Assembly (NCBI GenBank): GCA_947459165.1
Contig: CANHCW010000005.1
Location: 1-32,958 of the forward strand
DNA length: 32,958 bases
From: Flavobacteriales bacterium
GTDB taxonomy: Bacteria; Bacteroidota; Bacteroidia; NS11-12g; UBA955
Direction: 5' to 3'
Part shown: one piece after another, positions 1-7,861 of the stretch
Layout: each line of letters starts with the position of its first letter
How positions within the stretch are numbered: the first letter of the stretch is position 1
The notes under the pieces: model-generated
What the model saw: only the letters and a program-made list of their open reading frames with translations
Databases searched by the model: none
What the model was told of the DNA's origin: nothing
Made by a program: the position numbers and the translations under genes

Positions 1-119
1 ATATGGATGACAAATGTCAAAATGCAAAGTGATAATCGTTCGAAAGGCATTGAGCCAAGTTGGAGTCGTCAAATCGAATTAACGCTTATCCATAAACCCC
101 AGAAGGAGTGATATTACTC

Positions 120-455
120 TTACCTTTTCAACTTCCCCAGCGCCTCTTCAGTTCTCACAATCCACGCTTTGTCTCCCTTCACCACTATAGGGCGTTCCAT
201 TAAAATAGGGTACTTTGCTATGGCTTTGTAAAGCTCCTCATCGGTGGGATTTTTTCCGGCGAACAATTCTTGGAATATGGGTTCTTTGGTGCGGGTGAAC
301 TGCAGTGGCGACATTTCGAGCTTTGAAGCCAGGGATTTCAATTCATCCACAGAAAGAGGCTTTTTCAGGTATTCAACCACCTCGCAAGACGGCTGATTTA
401 GGGTTTCAACGGCCTTGCGGCTTTTACCGCATCGGGGATTGTGGTAAATGATCAT
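120..455 (-). CDS. arsC: ArsC-family (Spx/ArsC) reductase
   Basis: A 111-residue thioredoxin-fold protein of the glutaredoxin-dependent arsenate reductase family. The N-terminal HNPRCGKSR segment carries the CX3-type catalytic cysteine (Cys9) used to form the thiol-arsenate adduct, and the ERPIVV segment near residue 87 supplies the conserved Arg-Pro of the family. Length matches the family (about 110-120). It lies 27 nt downstream of the alkB-like gene on the same strand, so it can be read from the pyrE transcript, but a -7-like box (TAATTTCG) sits 5 nt before its ATG and could drive it alone. No arsR, arsB or acr3 gene is nearby, so a true arsenate role is unproven; many chromosomal members are only annotated by family. 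Family confidence is high, substrate confidence low. Confidence 0.85.
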   Translation of the reverse strand: MIIYHNPRCGKSRKAVETLNQPSCEVVEYLKKPLSVDELKSLASKLEMSPLQFTRTKEPIFQELFAGKNPTDEELYKAIAKYPILMERPIVVKGDKAWIVRTEEALGKLKR

Positions 456-460
456 GATTG

Positions 461-468
461 CGAAATTA
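461..468 (-). promoter_or_regulatory. -7 promoter box of arsC-like gene
   Basis: TAATTTCG on the minus strand, one mismatch to the Bacteroidota -7 consensus TAnnTTTG, followed by CAATC and the ATG. The start codon is only 5 nt from the box, which implies an almost leaderless mRNA. No clear -33 TTTG was seen. Confidence 0.45.
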
Positions 469-482
469 GGGTTGCGGTTGCC

Positions 483-1067
483 TTACTTCATCAAGCGAAA
501 AGTGATGTTGATGCGGGGGATCATTACTTGTTTGGTTTTGGGCAACTCGTGCCACCATTTTTGCTGACATTCACCCCGCATTAACAGCAAACTCCCGGCC
601 GGCAAACTCACTTTTATTTTTTCGCGAGTTGTTTTATGCAGAAACACAAACGGCCTTTCGGCGCCAAAACTGAGTGAAGCAATGGCACTTTGGGGAACTA
701 TGCTATCCTCGTCGTCGCTGTGCCTGCCCATGCCTTCCATTCCGTGGTGATACAGATTCAGCAGCGCGCTGTTGAAGTGCTCACCTGTTTCCTCTTCCAC
801 CCTGTTTTTAAGTTTTAACAAAACCGGTGTAAACGGCAGCGCAGTTCTTTCCACCTTTGAATAGGTGTATTTGAAAGGTTTTTCGCCATACCAGGCTGTT
901 TTCCTTTGCATGGTAAGGCGTTTGCCAAACATCACCACTTCATCATTCTGCCAAAAGGATGTTTTCAGTAATTCTTCAAAACATGCATCATGCTGTGCCG
1001 ATTGAATAAAATCCGGAAAAAGCAATGCCTCTCCATCGCTTGGCAGCAATGACAGTTGGTTCAGCAT
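483..1067 (-). CDS. alkB: AlkB-like 2-oxoglutarate/Fe(II) dioxygenase
   Basis: A 194-residue protein of the AlkB superfamily, closest in look to the ALKBH2/3-type DNA or RNA demethylases that oxidatively remove N1-methyladenine and N3-methylcytosine lesions. The iron triad is visible as H116 and D118 in GRHSDDE and H173 in WWHELPKT. The 2-oxoglutarate-binding arginine motif is PRINITFR (R185 and R191). The NLYHHGMEGMGRHSDDE block is the family hallmark. The start codon overlaps the pyrE stop by one base (TAATG), so the two genes are translationally coupled and co-transcribed. The protein is cytoplasmic, with no signal peptide. Whether the substrate is DNA or RNA cannot be told from the sequence. 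Confidence 0.92.
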   Translation of the reverse strand: MLNQLSLLPSDGEALLFPDFIQSAQHDACFEELLKTSFWQNDEVVMFGKRLTMQRKTAWYGEKPFKYTYSKVERTALPFTPVLLKLKNRVEEETGEHFNSALLNLYHHGMEGMGRHSDDEDSIVPQSAIASLSFGAERPFVFLHKTTREKIKVSLPAGSLLLMRGECQQKWWHELPKTKQVMIPRINITFRLMK

Positions 1068-1702
1068 TATTCAGCTTTCCATTCTTTGGGATTGGCTGCG
1101 AAATCCAAAACGGGCTTCAGTTTGTCTGCTGGTAAAAATCCTTCGTTTACGGCCACTTCGCACAGCACATTGAACCGGCTAATGGTATAAAACGGGATTC
1201 CGGCTTCGGAAAACTTCTCAACCGCCTCATTAAAACCATAAGTGAACAACGCCAGCAGCCCCACAACTTCGCCACCGGCTTCTCTCACGGCATCAGCGGC
1301 CTGCAAACTGCTTTTTCCCGTGCTGATAAGATCCTCAATGAGTACGACCTTATCACCGGGGTTCATGCGGCCTTCAATCTGGTTTTTCAGTCCGTGTTTT
1401 TTGGGCTCGGGGCGAACATAGCAATAGGGCATTTCGAGGGCATCGGCGGCTAGAGCCCCATGGGCGATGCCAGCGGTGGCAATACCTGCGAGCAAATTGG
1501 CTTCAGGAAAATGGGCTTTTGTCATTTCCGCCAACGCTTGTTTTACAAAGGTTCTTACCTCGGGAAAAGACAGTACCATGCGGTTATCGCAATATATGGG
1601 TGAGTGAATTCCGCTGGTCCAGATAAAGGGTTGGTCGGGATTCAATTTTACGGCGTTTATTTCAAGAAGAAATTTTGCTAACTTCGCGGCTCGATTTTCC
1701 AT
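1067..1702 (-). CDS. pyrE: Orotate phosphoribosyltransferase
   Basis: A 211-residue PyrE, which converts orotate and PRPP to orotidine 5'-phosphate in de novo pyrimidine synthesis. The PRPP-binding signature VVLIEDLISTGKSS is at residues 119-132, and the substrate-loop segment SGIHSPIYCDNR is near residue 30, both typical of bacterial PyrE of about 210 residues. It is the first gene of a minus-strand unit with alkB and the ArsC-like gene. Its ATG shares two bases with the ATG of the divergent NUDIX gene inside a CCATGG sequence. A perfect -7 box (TAGCTTTG, 1717-1710) lies 7 nt upstream of the start, inside the NUDIX coding region. Confidence 0.96.
   Translation of the reverse strand: MENRAAKLAKFLLEINAVKLNPDQPFIWTSGIHSPIYCDNRMVLSFPEVRTFVKQALAEMTKAHFPEANLLAGIATAGIAHGALAADALEMPYCYVRPEPKKHGLKNQIEGRMNPGDKVVLIEDLISTGKSSLQAADAVREAGGEVVGLLALFTYGFNEAVEKFSEAGIPFYTISRFNVLCEVAVNEGFLPADKLKPVLDFAANPKEWKAE
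1656..1686 (+). promoter_or_regulatory. Candidate promoter of NUDIX gene
   Basis: TTTA (1656-1659), a 19-nt spacer, then TAACTTCG (1679-1686). Each box has one mismatch to the Bacteroidota consensus TTTG-N19-TAnnTTTG. The whole element lies inside the 5' end of pyrE and faces the pyrE promoter. Confidence 0.5.
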
Positions 1703-2339
1703 GGAGGGGCAAAGCTATAAAATTTACTTCAACGAAGGTGCCTTGGTGATAGCAGATTCGCCTGATGCTTTGAGGGGGTTGCCCAACCTCTTTTACATCG
1801 ATGACGATGAGATTCACAAGAGTTTCAATATTCTCACATCCAATGTAAGCACTGGAAGGGTTTTGAATTATGGACTGGTAAGTATGAATCCGGATGAAGT
1901 TTTTCGTGAATTTTTGGATTCGTATACGGTCATACAAGCCGCAGGAGGTTTGGTTCTGAATAAGGAAACCCAGTTACTCACCATCAAGCGCAATGGTTTG
2001 TGGGATTTACCGAAAGGAAAAATTGAAAGACACGAAGATCAGCGGGCTGCGGCACTGCGCGAAGTAATGGAAGAAACCGGGCTGAATATGCTGAACATCA
2101 GCGATAAGGTAGGTCAAACCTATCATGCCTATTACGAAGACGAGGCTGTTTTACTGAAAGAAACCCACTGGTACATGATGAACAGCAGCGGCAAAGGCAA
2201 GTTGAAGCCACAAGAGGAAGAAGGAATTTCAGAAGTAAAATGGGCCGATCTGGATTGGTTTAAAGGGGAAGAATTCCAGTCCTACCAGAGTGTTCGCGAT
2301 ATCATAGGCCGAATGATGGCCAATGTTTCGGTTGATTAA
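1701..2339 (+). CDS. NUDIX hydrolase
   Basis: A 212-residue cytoplasmic protein with an intact NUDIX box at residues 106-128 (GKIERHEDQ...REVMEETGL, matching GX5EX7REUXEEXGU), the Mg-binding motif that cleaves nucleoside diphosphates linked to another moiety. About 80 N-terminal residues (SYKIYFNEGAL...) form an extra domain before the NUDIX fold, which I recall from Bacteroidota NUDIX proteins. The substrate cannot be read from the sequence. The start is well bounded because the KIYF segment follows directly. The ATG overlaps the divergent pyrE ATG by 2 nt. The gene ends 46 nt from the convergent coaD stop with no clear terminator between them. Confidence 0.93.
   Translation: MEGQSYKIYFNEGALVIADSPDALRGLPNLFYIDDDEIHKSFNILTSNVSTGRVLNYGLVSMNPDEVFREFLDSYTVIQAAGGLVLNKETQLLTIKRNGLWDLPKGKIERHEDQRAAALREVMEETGLNMLNISDKVGQTYHAYYEDEAVLLKETHWYMMNSSGKGKLKPQEEEGISEVKWADLDWFKGEEFQSYQSVRDIIGRMMANVSVD
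1710..1717 (-). promoter_or_regulatory. -7 promoter box of pyrE
   Basis: TAGCTTTG on the minus strand matches TAnnTTTG exactly and lies 7 nt before the pyrE ATG, within the first codons of the NUDIX gene. No convincing -33 box. Confidence 0.5.
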
Positions 2340-2385
2340 ACTATTTCAGAAGCAAGAACCTACTAGCGGCTTAACAGGCCTGCCT

Positions 2386-2856
2386 TTATTTAATATCTGC
2401 AATTACCGCCTCGGGTACGAATGGCGCAAAATTGCCCCCATAAATGATTAAATCCCTGACTATACTGCTTGAAATGTAGCTTACCTGAGGAGATGTGATT
2501 ACAAACACCGTTTCTATATCCGGAGCCAATTCTTTATTCAGCTGGGCAATGTGAGCCTCATAATCATAATCGCTACCGTTTCTGAGCCCCCTCAATATGT
2601 ACCTTGCTCCAGCACTGCGGCAAAAATCAACTGTGAGTCCGGAATAAGAACGCGCTTCAATCCTGGGCTCATTGGCATAAATCTGTTGAATCCAGCCGAG
2701 GCGTTTTTCCGGGGAATACAAGGTCTGTTTCTTGGTGTTTTCGCCAATGGCGATAATGATTTTATCGAACAGGTTCAAACTGCGGTTAACTACATCAATA
2801 TGCCCATTGGTAATGGGATCGAATGTCCCTGCAAAAACGGCGATGCGCTGACTCAT
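2386..2856 (-). CDS. coaD: Phosphopantetheine adenylyltransferase
   Basis: CoaD transfers AMP from ATP to 4'-phosphopantetheine, the penultimate step of coenzyme A synthesis. From the ATG at 2856 it has 156 residues. The nucleotidyltransferase motif TFDPITNGH is at residues 11-19 and the ISSSIVRDL motif, equivalent to ISSTxVR, is near residue 125; both are standard for CoaD of about 160 residues. The ORF track begins at a TTG three codons earlier (2865), directly after the rsmD stop; the ATG that yields MSQRIAVFAGTFDP fits the family better. It is the last gene of a DUF3822-rsmD-coaD unit, only 9 nt after the rsmD stop. Confidence 0.95.
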   Translation of the reverse strand: MSQRIAVFAGTFDPITNGHIDVVNRSLNLFDKIIIAIGENTKKQTLYSPEKRLGWIQQIYANEPRIEARSYSGLTVDFCRSAGARYILRGLRNGSDYDYEAHIAQLNKELAPDIETVFVITSPQVSYISSSIVRDLIIYGGNFAPFVPEAVIADIK

Positions 2857-2865
2857 GCTGCTCAA

Positions 2866-3387
2866 TTATTTCACGAAGATACTGCAACAGGTGCTACCAT
2901 AGCTTCTTACCTCATTCGGTGTGGGCGAAAATTCCAGTCCGGGACGGTGTTCAAGAATAAAAATTCCCTCAGGTTTTAATTTGTTGATCACCATGGCCGG
3001 CAACTGTGCAATGCGGGGCATATCATAGGGGGGATCGGCAAAGATCACATCGTAGAGATTGGATTCTGAGGCGAGAAACTGAAAAACATCGGCCTTTGTA
3101 ATGTTCCATTGGTTCAATTTCTGTGCAGTTTTCACATGTTTCTGAAATTGTATGTTTTTAAAATCGCGGTCCACCGATGCAACAGATTGCGCACCACGGC
3201 TTAAAAACTCCAGCGCCATGATGCCTGAACCGGAAAACAAATCGAGCACTACGGCATTTTCCAATCCAACGCTGTGTTGTAATTTGTTGAAAAGGGCTTC
3301 CCGTACAAAATCTGTTGTGGGGCGAACATGGGTTGCAAAACCTGTTCCCGGCCTGATTCCTTTTAAATTTCCTCCGGTAATGCGCAT
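2866..3387 (-). CDS. rsmD: 16S rRNA (guanine966-N2)-methyltransferase
   Basis: RsmD methylates N2 of G966 in 16S rRNA on the 30S assembly pathway. Starting at MRITGG (3387) the protein has 173 residues. SAM motif I is VLDLFSGSGIMALE (about 47-60), and the catalytic DPPY motif of N2-guanine methyltransferases is at 118-121 (FADPPYD). The ORF track extends the frame 27 residues upstream to 3468, but that part overlaps the DUF3822 gene and has a low-complexity Ser/His/Pro composition; MRITGG is the canonical RsmD start. The real start overlaps the end of DUF3822 by 25 nt, which suggests translational coupling. Confidence 0.94.
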   Translation of the reverse strand: MRITGGNLKGIRPGTGFATHVRPTTDFVREALFNKLQHSVGLENAVVLDLFSGSGIMALEFLSRGAQSVASVDRDFKNIQFQKHVKTAQKLNQWNITKADVFQFLASESNLYDVIFADPPYDMPRIAQLPAMVINKLKPEGIFILEHRPGLEFSPTPNEVRSYGSTCCSIFVK

Positions 3388-4094
3388 TGGGGCATGAGAT
3401 GCATAAGGGCAGCAATGTGGGTGTGAGGCGGAAGTTGATCGAGAGAATAAGGCAAATTCGCCGGGCAATAAGCGGTGTTGTTTAGAAACCGCTTGAATAA
3501 ATCCTGAATGCCATGAGATGCATGTTCCTCGGCCATAAGTTCTACCCTTGCGTTTTGAATTCCAATTCCGGCTTTTTTAAGGGCCGCAGAAGCAAAATAC
3601 AGCACTTCAGCTTCATTCTCAACGGGGTATGAATTTAGCAAGAGCAATTGTTCTCCGGAATAAGCGGCGAGCAGCGCTTTTCCACTGTGAACAAAAACAA
3701 GCACATATTGATCGAATTGACTGCTTCTGTGCTGAGACATGAGATAAAACGGTAAGGCAAGCGGAACCGCATCTGCGGCATGAAAACATAAGCTCAGATC
3801 TTTGCTAAAGTCAACGCAAGCCACTTTTTCAGATAATTCAGGCACAGGAGCCGATTTGAAAACAGTGGGAATGGCCTTAAAAACAGATTTTAGCGAAAGA
3901 TGAATCAATTTTACTGCGCCCATCTCCTGCTTTACTGTTTCCGCATGGGAAGCCTCAATCTGATTGAGGATACGGTGAAAAACCATATCTCCGGCGGGAT
4001 TGAAAGCCATATAATAGCCGATTGTACCATCGTGAAAATGGTACAGGGTGCTGCCGGCCTGCTGTCCTTCTCTATGCTCCCACAAAAGTTGCAT
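3363..4094 (-). CDS. DUF3822 family protein
   Basis: A protein of about 243 residues recognised as the Bacteroidota-restricted DUF3822 family, largely from its place immediately upstream of rsmD and its length. It has no signal peptide, membrane segment or metal motif I can name, and its biochemical role is not established. The ORF-track start at 4112 is a TTG; the first ATG is at 4094 (MQLLWEHREG), and a -7-like box GAAATTTG lies 5 nt before it, so I prefer 4094. Its 3' end overlaps rsmD by 25 nt. The steady pairing with rsmD and coaD is conserved synteny and does not show function. Family assignment is moderate because it rests on recall without a profile search. Confidence 0.75.
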   Translation of the reverse strand: MQLLWEHREGQQAGSTLYHFHDGTIGYYMAFNPAGDMVFHRILNQIEASHAETVKQEMGAVKLIHLSLKSVFKAIPTVFKSAPVPELSEKVACVDFSKDLSLCFHAADAVPLALPFYLMSQHRSSQFDQYVLVFVHSGKALLAAYSGEQLLLLNSYPVENEAEVLYFASAALKKAGIGIQNARVELMAEEHASHGIQDLFKRFLNNTAYCPANLPYSLDQLPPHTHIAALMHLMPQCALPEEI

Positions 4095-4099
4095 TGGGG

Positions 4100-4107
4100 C
4101 AAATTTC
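4100..4107 (-). promoter_or_regulatory. -7-like box of DUF3822 gene
   Basis: GAAATTTG on the minus strand, one mismatch to TAnnTTTG, 5 nt before the ATG at 4094. Only 22 bp separate it from the oppositely oriented box of the M1 peptidase gene. Confidence 0.35.
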
Positions 4108-4129
4108 AGCAATAGGCGGGGTTAAATCC

Positions 4130-4137
4130 TATTTTTG
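4130..4137 (+). promoter_or_regulatory. -7 promoter box of M1 peptidase gene
   Basis: TATTTTTG matches TAnnTTTG exactly and gives a leader of roughly 30 nt before the ATG at 4172. Confidence 0.45.
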
Positions 4138-4171
4138 TGCGAACAATTTGAAACTGAACAAATTTCAATCC

Positions 4172-7100
4172 ATGAACAAACACATTGGCTTACTGCTTCT
4201 AACCCTTATTGGCACCCAGGTTTCGGCTCAACTCGTTCCCGGAGCCAAGGGCAATTTATACAGAAGCTCAAACAATCCGCTTTATTGGAAAAATAAGAAA
4301 CCTTATGAAGGTTACTGGCAGCAGGATGTTTACTATCAGATTAAAGCAAAGCTGGATGATGCCACAGAAATCATTACCGGAGAAGAAGAGTTGGTGTATT
4401 ACAACAATTCTCCGCATACTTTAACTGAAGCCTATTTCCACTTATACCAAAATGCGGTTCAGCCCGGAAGTTTGGTTGATGAGTTGTACAATACAAACAA
4501 AACCAAGCATGAATTTGGGCGATACGAAAAGGAGAAGAAAGGGACAACCATCTCGGTATTTGCTGTAAACGGAAAGAGTGCTGATTTTACGGTGGACTAC
4601 ACAGTTCTCAAATGCAAATTACCCATAGAACTGAAACCCGGCGACAGTTGTGTGTTCACCATTGGGTTTAAAACCCATTTCGATCGTGGTACCATTCGCA
4701 GAAGAATGAAAGTTTACGATCATCATGGCTATAAGCACTTCAACGGAGTTCATTGGTACCCCAGAATTTGTGTTTACGACCGCAAATTCACCTGGGAAAC
4801 TGCCCAGCACATGGAACATGAATTTTATGGTGATTTCGGATCTTACGATGTGCAACTGGAATTGCCCAATCATTATGTGAACGAGGCCACGGGCGTACTT
4901 CAAAATCCTTCAGAGATTTTTCCCGGCGATTTGAGGCAAAAACTGGATATTTCCAATTTCGCTGATAAGAAAATCGGTTCACAACCCAGCGTGATTGTTG
5001 CGCCCGACGGCACTTACAAGGCTTGGAGATACCATGCCGACAATGTGCACGATTTTGCCTGGACTGCCGATCCTACTTACCGCATTGGTGAGGTAAAATG
5101 GAATGGCGTGAGTTGCATTACCCTGGCACAGGAAAACAATGCAGCCGGATGGCAAAAGTCGGCGAAGTTTGTGGCCGATGTCGTTTCGGTTTACAGCCGC
5201 GATTTTGGCATGTATGAATACCCCAAAATGGTGGCAGCCGATGCAGCTGATGGAATGGAATATCCCATGCTCACTCTCGATGGAGGCTATTATCCAAGTC
5301 ATCAGGGCCTACTTGCACATGAGATTGGGCATAACTGGTTTTTTGGAATGGTGGGCAACAACGAAACCTACAGAGCCAGTCTGGATGAAGGGTTTACCCA
5401 ATTTTTAACCAGCTGGAGCATGAAACAGTTAAGCAGCAAAACCGGTCTTTCAGTTGATTATGGAACAGTTTACGCAGGTTATTTATTCGATGCACTGGAT
5501 GGAGAAGATGCAATTTTGAATACGCACAGCGACGATTTTAAAAATGCCATTGGCCACGGTGGTGGATACAAGCATGTGTATTACAAAACGGCAACCATGC
5601 TTTACAATTTGCAATATGTATTGGGAGATTCAGTGTTTCAAAAAGCAATGAAAAACTATGTTAGACAATGGAAAATCTGTCATCCCTATGTGGAAGATTT
5701 CAGACAAACCATCATTCAAAGCGCCGGCACTGACTTGAACTGGTTTTTTGATCAGTGGTTTGAAACAACCAAAGCGGCAGACTACGGGGTAAAAGCCAAA
5801 AGGTTGAATGGAGACAAGTATAAAATTACCGTAAAACGCAAGGGCGACATGGTTATGCCCGTTTATTTGCTGTTTGTTCCGAAGGATGATGGCGGAGTAT
5901 TTAGTCGGAATATTCCTGTCAGTCAGTATCAAAGACCTCCAGTGAAAAACAACCTGAGCCCTTGGATTGGGTGGGGAAAACTGAGGCCCGAATATTCCTT
6001 TGAGGTGACTGTTCCCAATGGGTTAAAAAGGGTTTATCTCGATCCTTCAGAACGATTGGCGGACATTAACCGCATGGACAATGTTTGGCCACGAACACCG
6101 CAACTTTCATTTGACAAGGACAATGTACGAGACAATTCGTTTCTGGGTGGATACAAAATGTTGCTGAGGCCTGATTTTTGGTACAATTCAGAAGATGGAA
6201 TCAAAACCGGAATAAAATGGAGTGGACAGTATGCCATGCGCAGGCATATAACAGATGTGGCAGCATGGTATGGCACCGGCATTGGCACCTATCTGGGCAA
6301 TCAGCCCGCTGACCGTTTTTCTTACCTCGCAAATTACAGTCATGAAATTAGAAGGAAAGGCCAAATTAATTTACACAGCCGTTACTTGGCCGGATTATGG
6401 CTGCACAAAGCCGGCTGGATAAAGGAAGAAGGAAACAACGAATGGTCTGTTAACCTTCAGTATATGCGCAGGCAACGCTTTGCATACCTAAACCCGTATG
6501 CTGATTTTCCCATGATGGCATCACTCAGCCCTGAGCAGAATTTGTGGAGCACGGGTCGGAACATCAGCCTCAATGTGGGCTACAAACACAGCTACAGATA
6601 TTTTACAGGCAAGGGAAGCATTAGCACTCATTTCAGGACCTCTACACCCTGGAGTGACGCCCAATATGGTTTAGTTTCCGTTAACTGGCTGAATCAGCAG
6701 AATCTTGGTGATAAATTGGAATTCCGAACCAGGGTGTTTGGCGCCTTGGGACAAGGTAACAAATTCCCGGCTGAATCGGCGATCTATGTGTCGGGGGCCA
6801 ATCCTGAAGAATTACAATTCAATAAATTCACTCGTGATTTGGGAGCCATTCCACTGTCAGATTTGAACGCTTCTGCATCTACCATTGGGCAGGCATTGGG
6901 CATGGGAGGCGGATTAAACATTCGCGGCATGCAAGGCTACCTTGCGCCTTACAATGCAGGAGATACTGTATTAAGCTTCATAAGGGGCAACAGAGGCATG
7001 GCTGTGAATGGCGAACTAGATTTTAGCAGGTTGCTTTCATTTATTCCGCGCATTTCAATGATTTCGGGTAATATTTACCTATTTGCCGATGCAGGTGTAA

Positions 7101-7336
7101 TGGGCATTCAAACAGCCAAACGCACGGACTATTCCGGAATACTGGCCGATGCCGGTTTGGGTATGGTGGTAAGCATTAAAAACTGGAACAGACTTTCTCC
7201 TGGTAAAAAGCAGTGGTTCACAGGTTCTGCTCCTTTGAATATCAGACTTGATTTGCCCTTTTTTGTGAATGCAGTACCTGAATCTCAAAAACACATTCAA
7301 TTCAGGTGGGTATTGGCCATCAACAGGGCGTTTTAA
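4172..7336 (+). CDS. M1-family metallopeptidase with C-terminal barrel
   Basis: A 1054-residue secreted protein. A signal peptide is clear (MNKHIGLLLLTLIGTQVSAQ). The gluzincin zinc site is complete: HEIGH at 383-387, then exactly 18 residues, then Glu406 in DEGFTQF; the M1 exopeptidase-type GMEYP motif precedes it. From about residue 665 to the end, the sequence changes to alternating aromatic and polar strands with Gly-rich turns, and it ends in ...WVLAINRAF with a terminal Phe. That is what an outer-membrane beta-barrel looks like, so the peptidase is probably tethered to the outer membrane. The track start at 4022 is a TTG that overlaps the DUF3822 gene; the signal peptide fixes the start at 4172. 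Peptide substrates are unknown. It is convergent with the next gene, 6 bp apart. Confidence 0.9.
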   Translation: MNKHIGLLLLTLIGTQVSAQLVPGAKGNLYRSSNNPLYWKNKKPYEGYWQQDVYYQIKAKLDDATEIITGEEELVYYNNSPHTLTEAYFHLYQNAVQPGSLVDELYNTNKTKHEFGRYEKEKKGTTISVFAVNGKSADFTVDYTVLKCKLPIELKPGDSCVFTIGFKTHFDRGTIRRRMKVYDHHGYKHFNGVHWYPRICVYDRKFTWETAQHMEHEFYGDFGSYDVQLELPNHYVNEATGVLQNPSEIFPGDLRQKLDISNFADKKIGSQPSVIVAPDGTYKAWRYHADNVHDFAWTADPTYRIGEVKWNGVSCITLAQENNAAGWQKSAKFVADVVSVYSRDFGMYEYPKMVAADAADGMEYPMLTLDGGYYPSHQGLLAHEIGHNWFFGMVGNNETYRASLDEGFTQFLTSWSMKQLSSKTGLSVDYGTVYAGYLFDALDGEDAILNTHSDDFKNAIGHGGGYKHVYYKTATMLYNLQYVLGDSVFQKAMKNYVRQWKICHPYVEDFRQTIIQSAGTDLNWFFDQWFETTKAADYGVKAKRLNGDKYKITVKRKGDMVMPVYLLFVPKDDGGVFSRNIPVSQYQRPPVKNNLSPWIGWGKLRPEYSFEVTVPNGLKRVYLDPSERLADINRMDNVWPRTPQLSFDKDNVRDNSFLGGYKMLLRPDFWYNSEDGIKTGIKWSGQYAMRRHITDVAAWYGTGIGTYLGNQPADRFSYLANYSHEIRRKGQINLHSRYLAGLWLHKAGWIKEEGNNEWSVNLQYMRRQRFAYLNPYADFPMMASLSPEQNLWSTGRNISLNVGYKHSYRYFTGKGSISTHFRTSTPWSDAQYGLVSVNWLNQQNLGDKLEFRTRVFGALGQGNKFPAESAIYVSGANPEELQFNKFTRDLGAIPLSDLNASASTIGQALGMGGGLNIRGMQGYLAPYNAGDTVLSFIRGNRGMAVNGELDFSRLLSFIPRISMISGNIYLFADAGVMGIQTAKRTDYSGILADAGLGMVVSIKNWNRLSPGKKQWFTGSAPLNIRLDLPFFVNAVPESQKHIQFRWVLAINRAF

Positions 7337-7342
7337 TTGCGC

Positions 7343-7846
7343 CTAATCAATGATGTGTTTGAACAGATACCTTCCTGAGTCAAGAATGCTTTCTATCTCT
7401 TTTTCGTCGCAATAAACCCCCAGGGCCTGTTCGGGATGTTCTGGGCAGATGAGCAAACGAAGTGCAGATTCTGTTTCGATGAGCAAGGTGTTTTCTGCAA
7501 TCACCGTATTCTGTTCATTTTCCGTGGTCATTTTCTCTGCCCAAACCTCAATCTTGGAAACAACAGACCAAGCCGGAAGCGACAAGTTAACCGCCGACCC
7601 TACCGGAGAAGGAATTTTATCCAGTTTCAGTAATCCTACAACCGGAAAAGGATTTTCATCCTTACTGTGAAGTCTCATCAATATCGATGGACCCTCTGTT
7701 TCTATTGTCAGGCTTTTTCCAAGCGTGTAAGCAAACTTCCCTAAGGTGTGATAACATTCTTGTGAGGAAATGCCTGCAATCGCCATTCCTGGGAGTTCAG
7801 AGAGCAATGCAAGTTCATTTTCATTGATATGATGATGCTGTTTCAT
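7343..7846 (-). CDS. Hypothetical protein (167 aa)
   Basis: I do not recognise this protein. It has no signal peptide or membrane segment, so it is probably cytoplasmic, with mixed alpha/beta character and a short His-rich start (MKQHHHINENE). The interior contains a PNxx-free, fairly hydrophobic strand pattern (AVNLSLPAWSVVSKIEVWAE) and a C-terminal segment with two Cys (LLICPEHPEQALGVYCDEKE). It is isolated: convergent with the M1 peptidase gene on one side and following the ompA terminator on the other. A TATTTTTG box lies 6 nt before the ATG, so it may have its own promoter. It could be a small housekeeping or regulatory protein; nothing in the neighbourhood indicates function. Confidence 0.7.
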   Translation of the reverse strand: MKQHHHINENELALLSELPGMAIAGISSQECYHTLGKFAYTLGKSLTIETEGPSILMRLHSKDENPFPVVGLLKLDKIPSPVGSAVNLSLPAWSVVSKIEVWAEKMTTENEQNTVIAENTLLIETESALRLLICPEHPEQALGVYCDEKEIESILDSGRYLFKHIID

Positions 7847-7852
7847 TTCTTA

Positions 7853-7860
7853 CAAAAATA
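7853..7860 (-). promoter_or_regulatory. -7 box overlapping terminator U-tract
   Basis: TATTTTTG on the minus strand matches TAnnTTTG and lies 6 nt before the ATG of the 167-aa gene. The same bases form the T-rich tail of the ompA terminator hairpin, so the promoter reading may be a coincidence. Confidence 0.35.
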
Positions 7861-7861
7861 G

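Noticed and set aside
1-119. Possible tail of a plus-strand gene (stop at about 33)
   Set aside because: Only ten codons are visible, too few to support a gene.
3388-3468. 27-residue N-terminal extension of RsmD
   Set aside because: It overlaps the DUF3822 frame and precedes the canonical MRITGG start.
4022-4171. 50-residue extension before the M1 peptidase signal peptide
   Set aside because: It begins at TTG inside the DUF3822 gene and contains the promoter box; the signal peptide at 4172 fixes the start.
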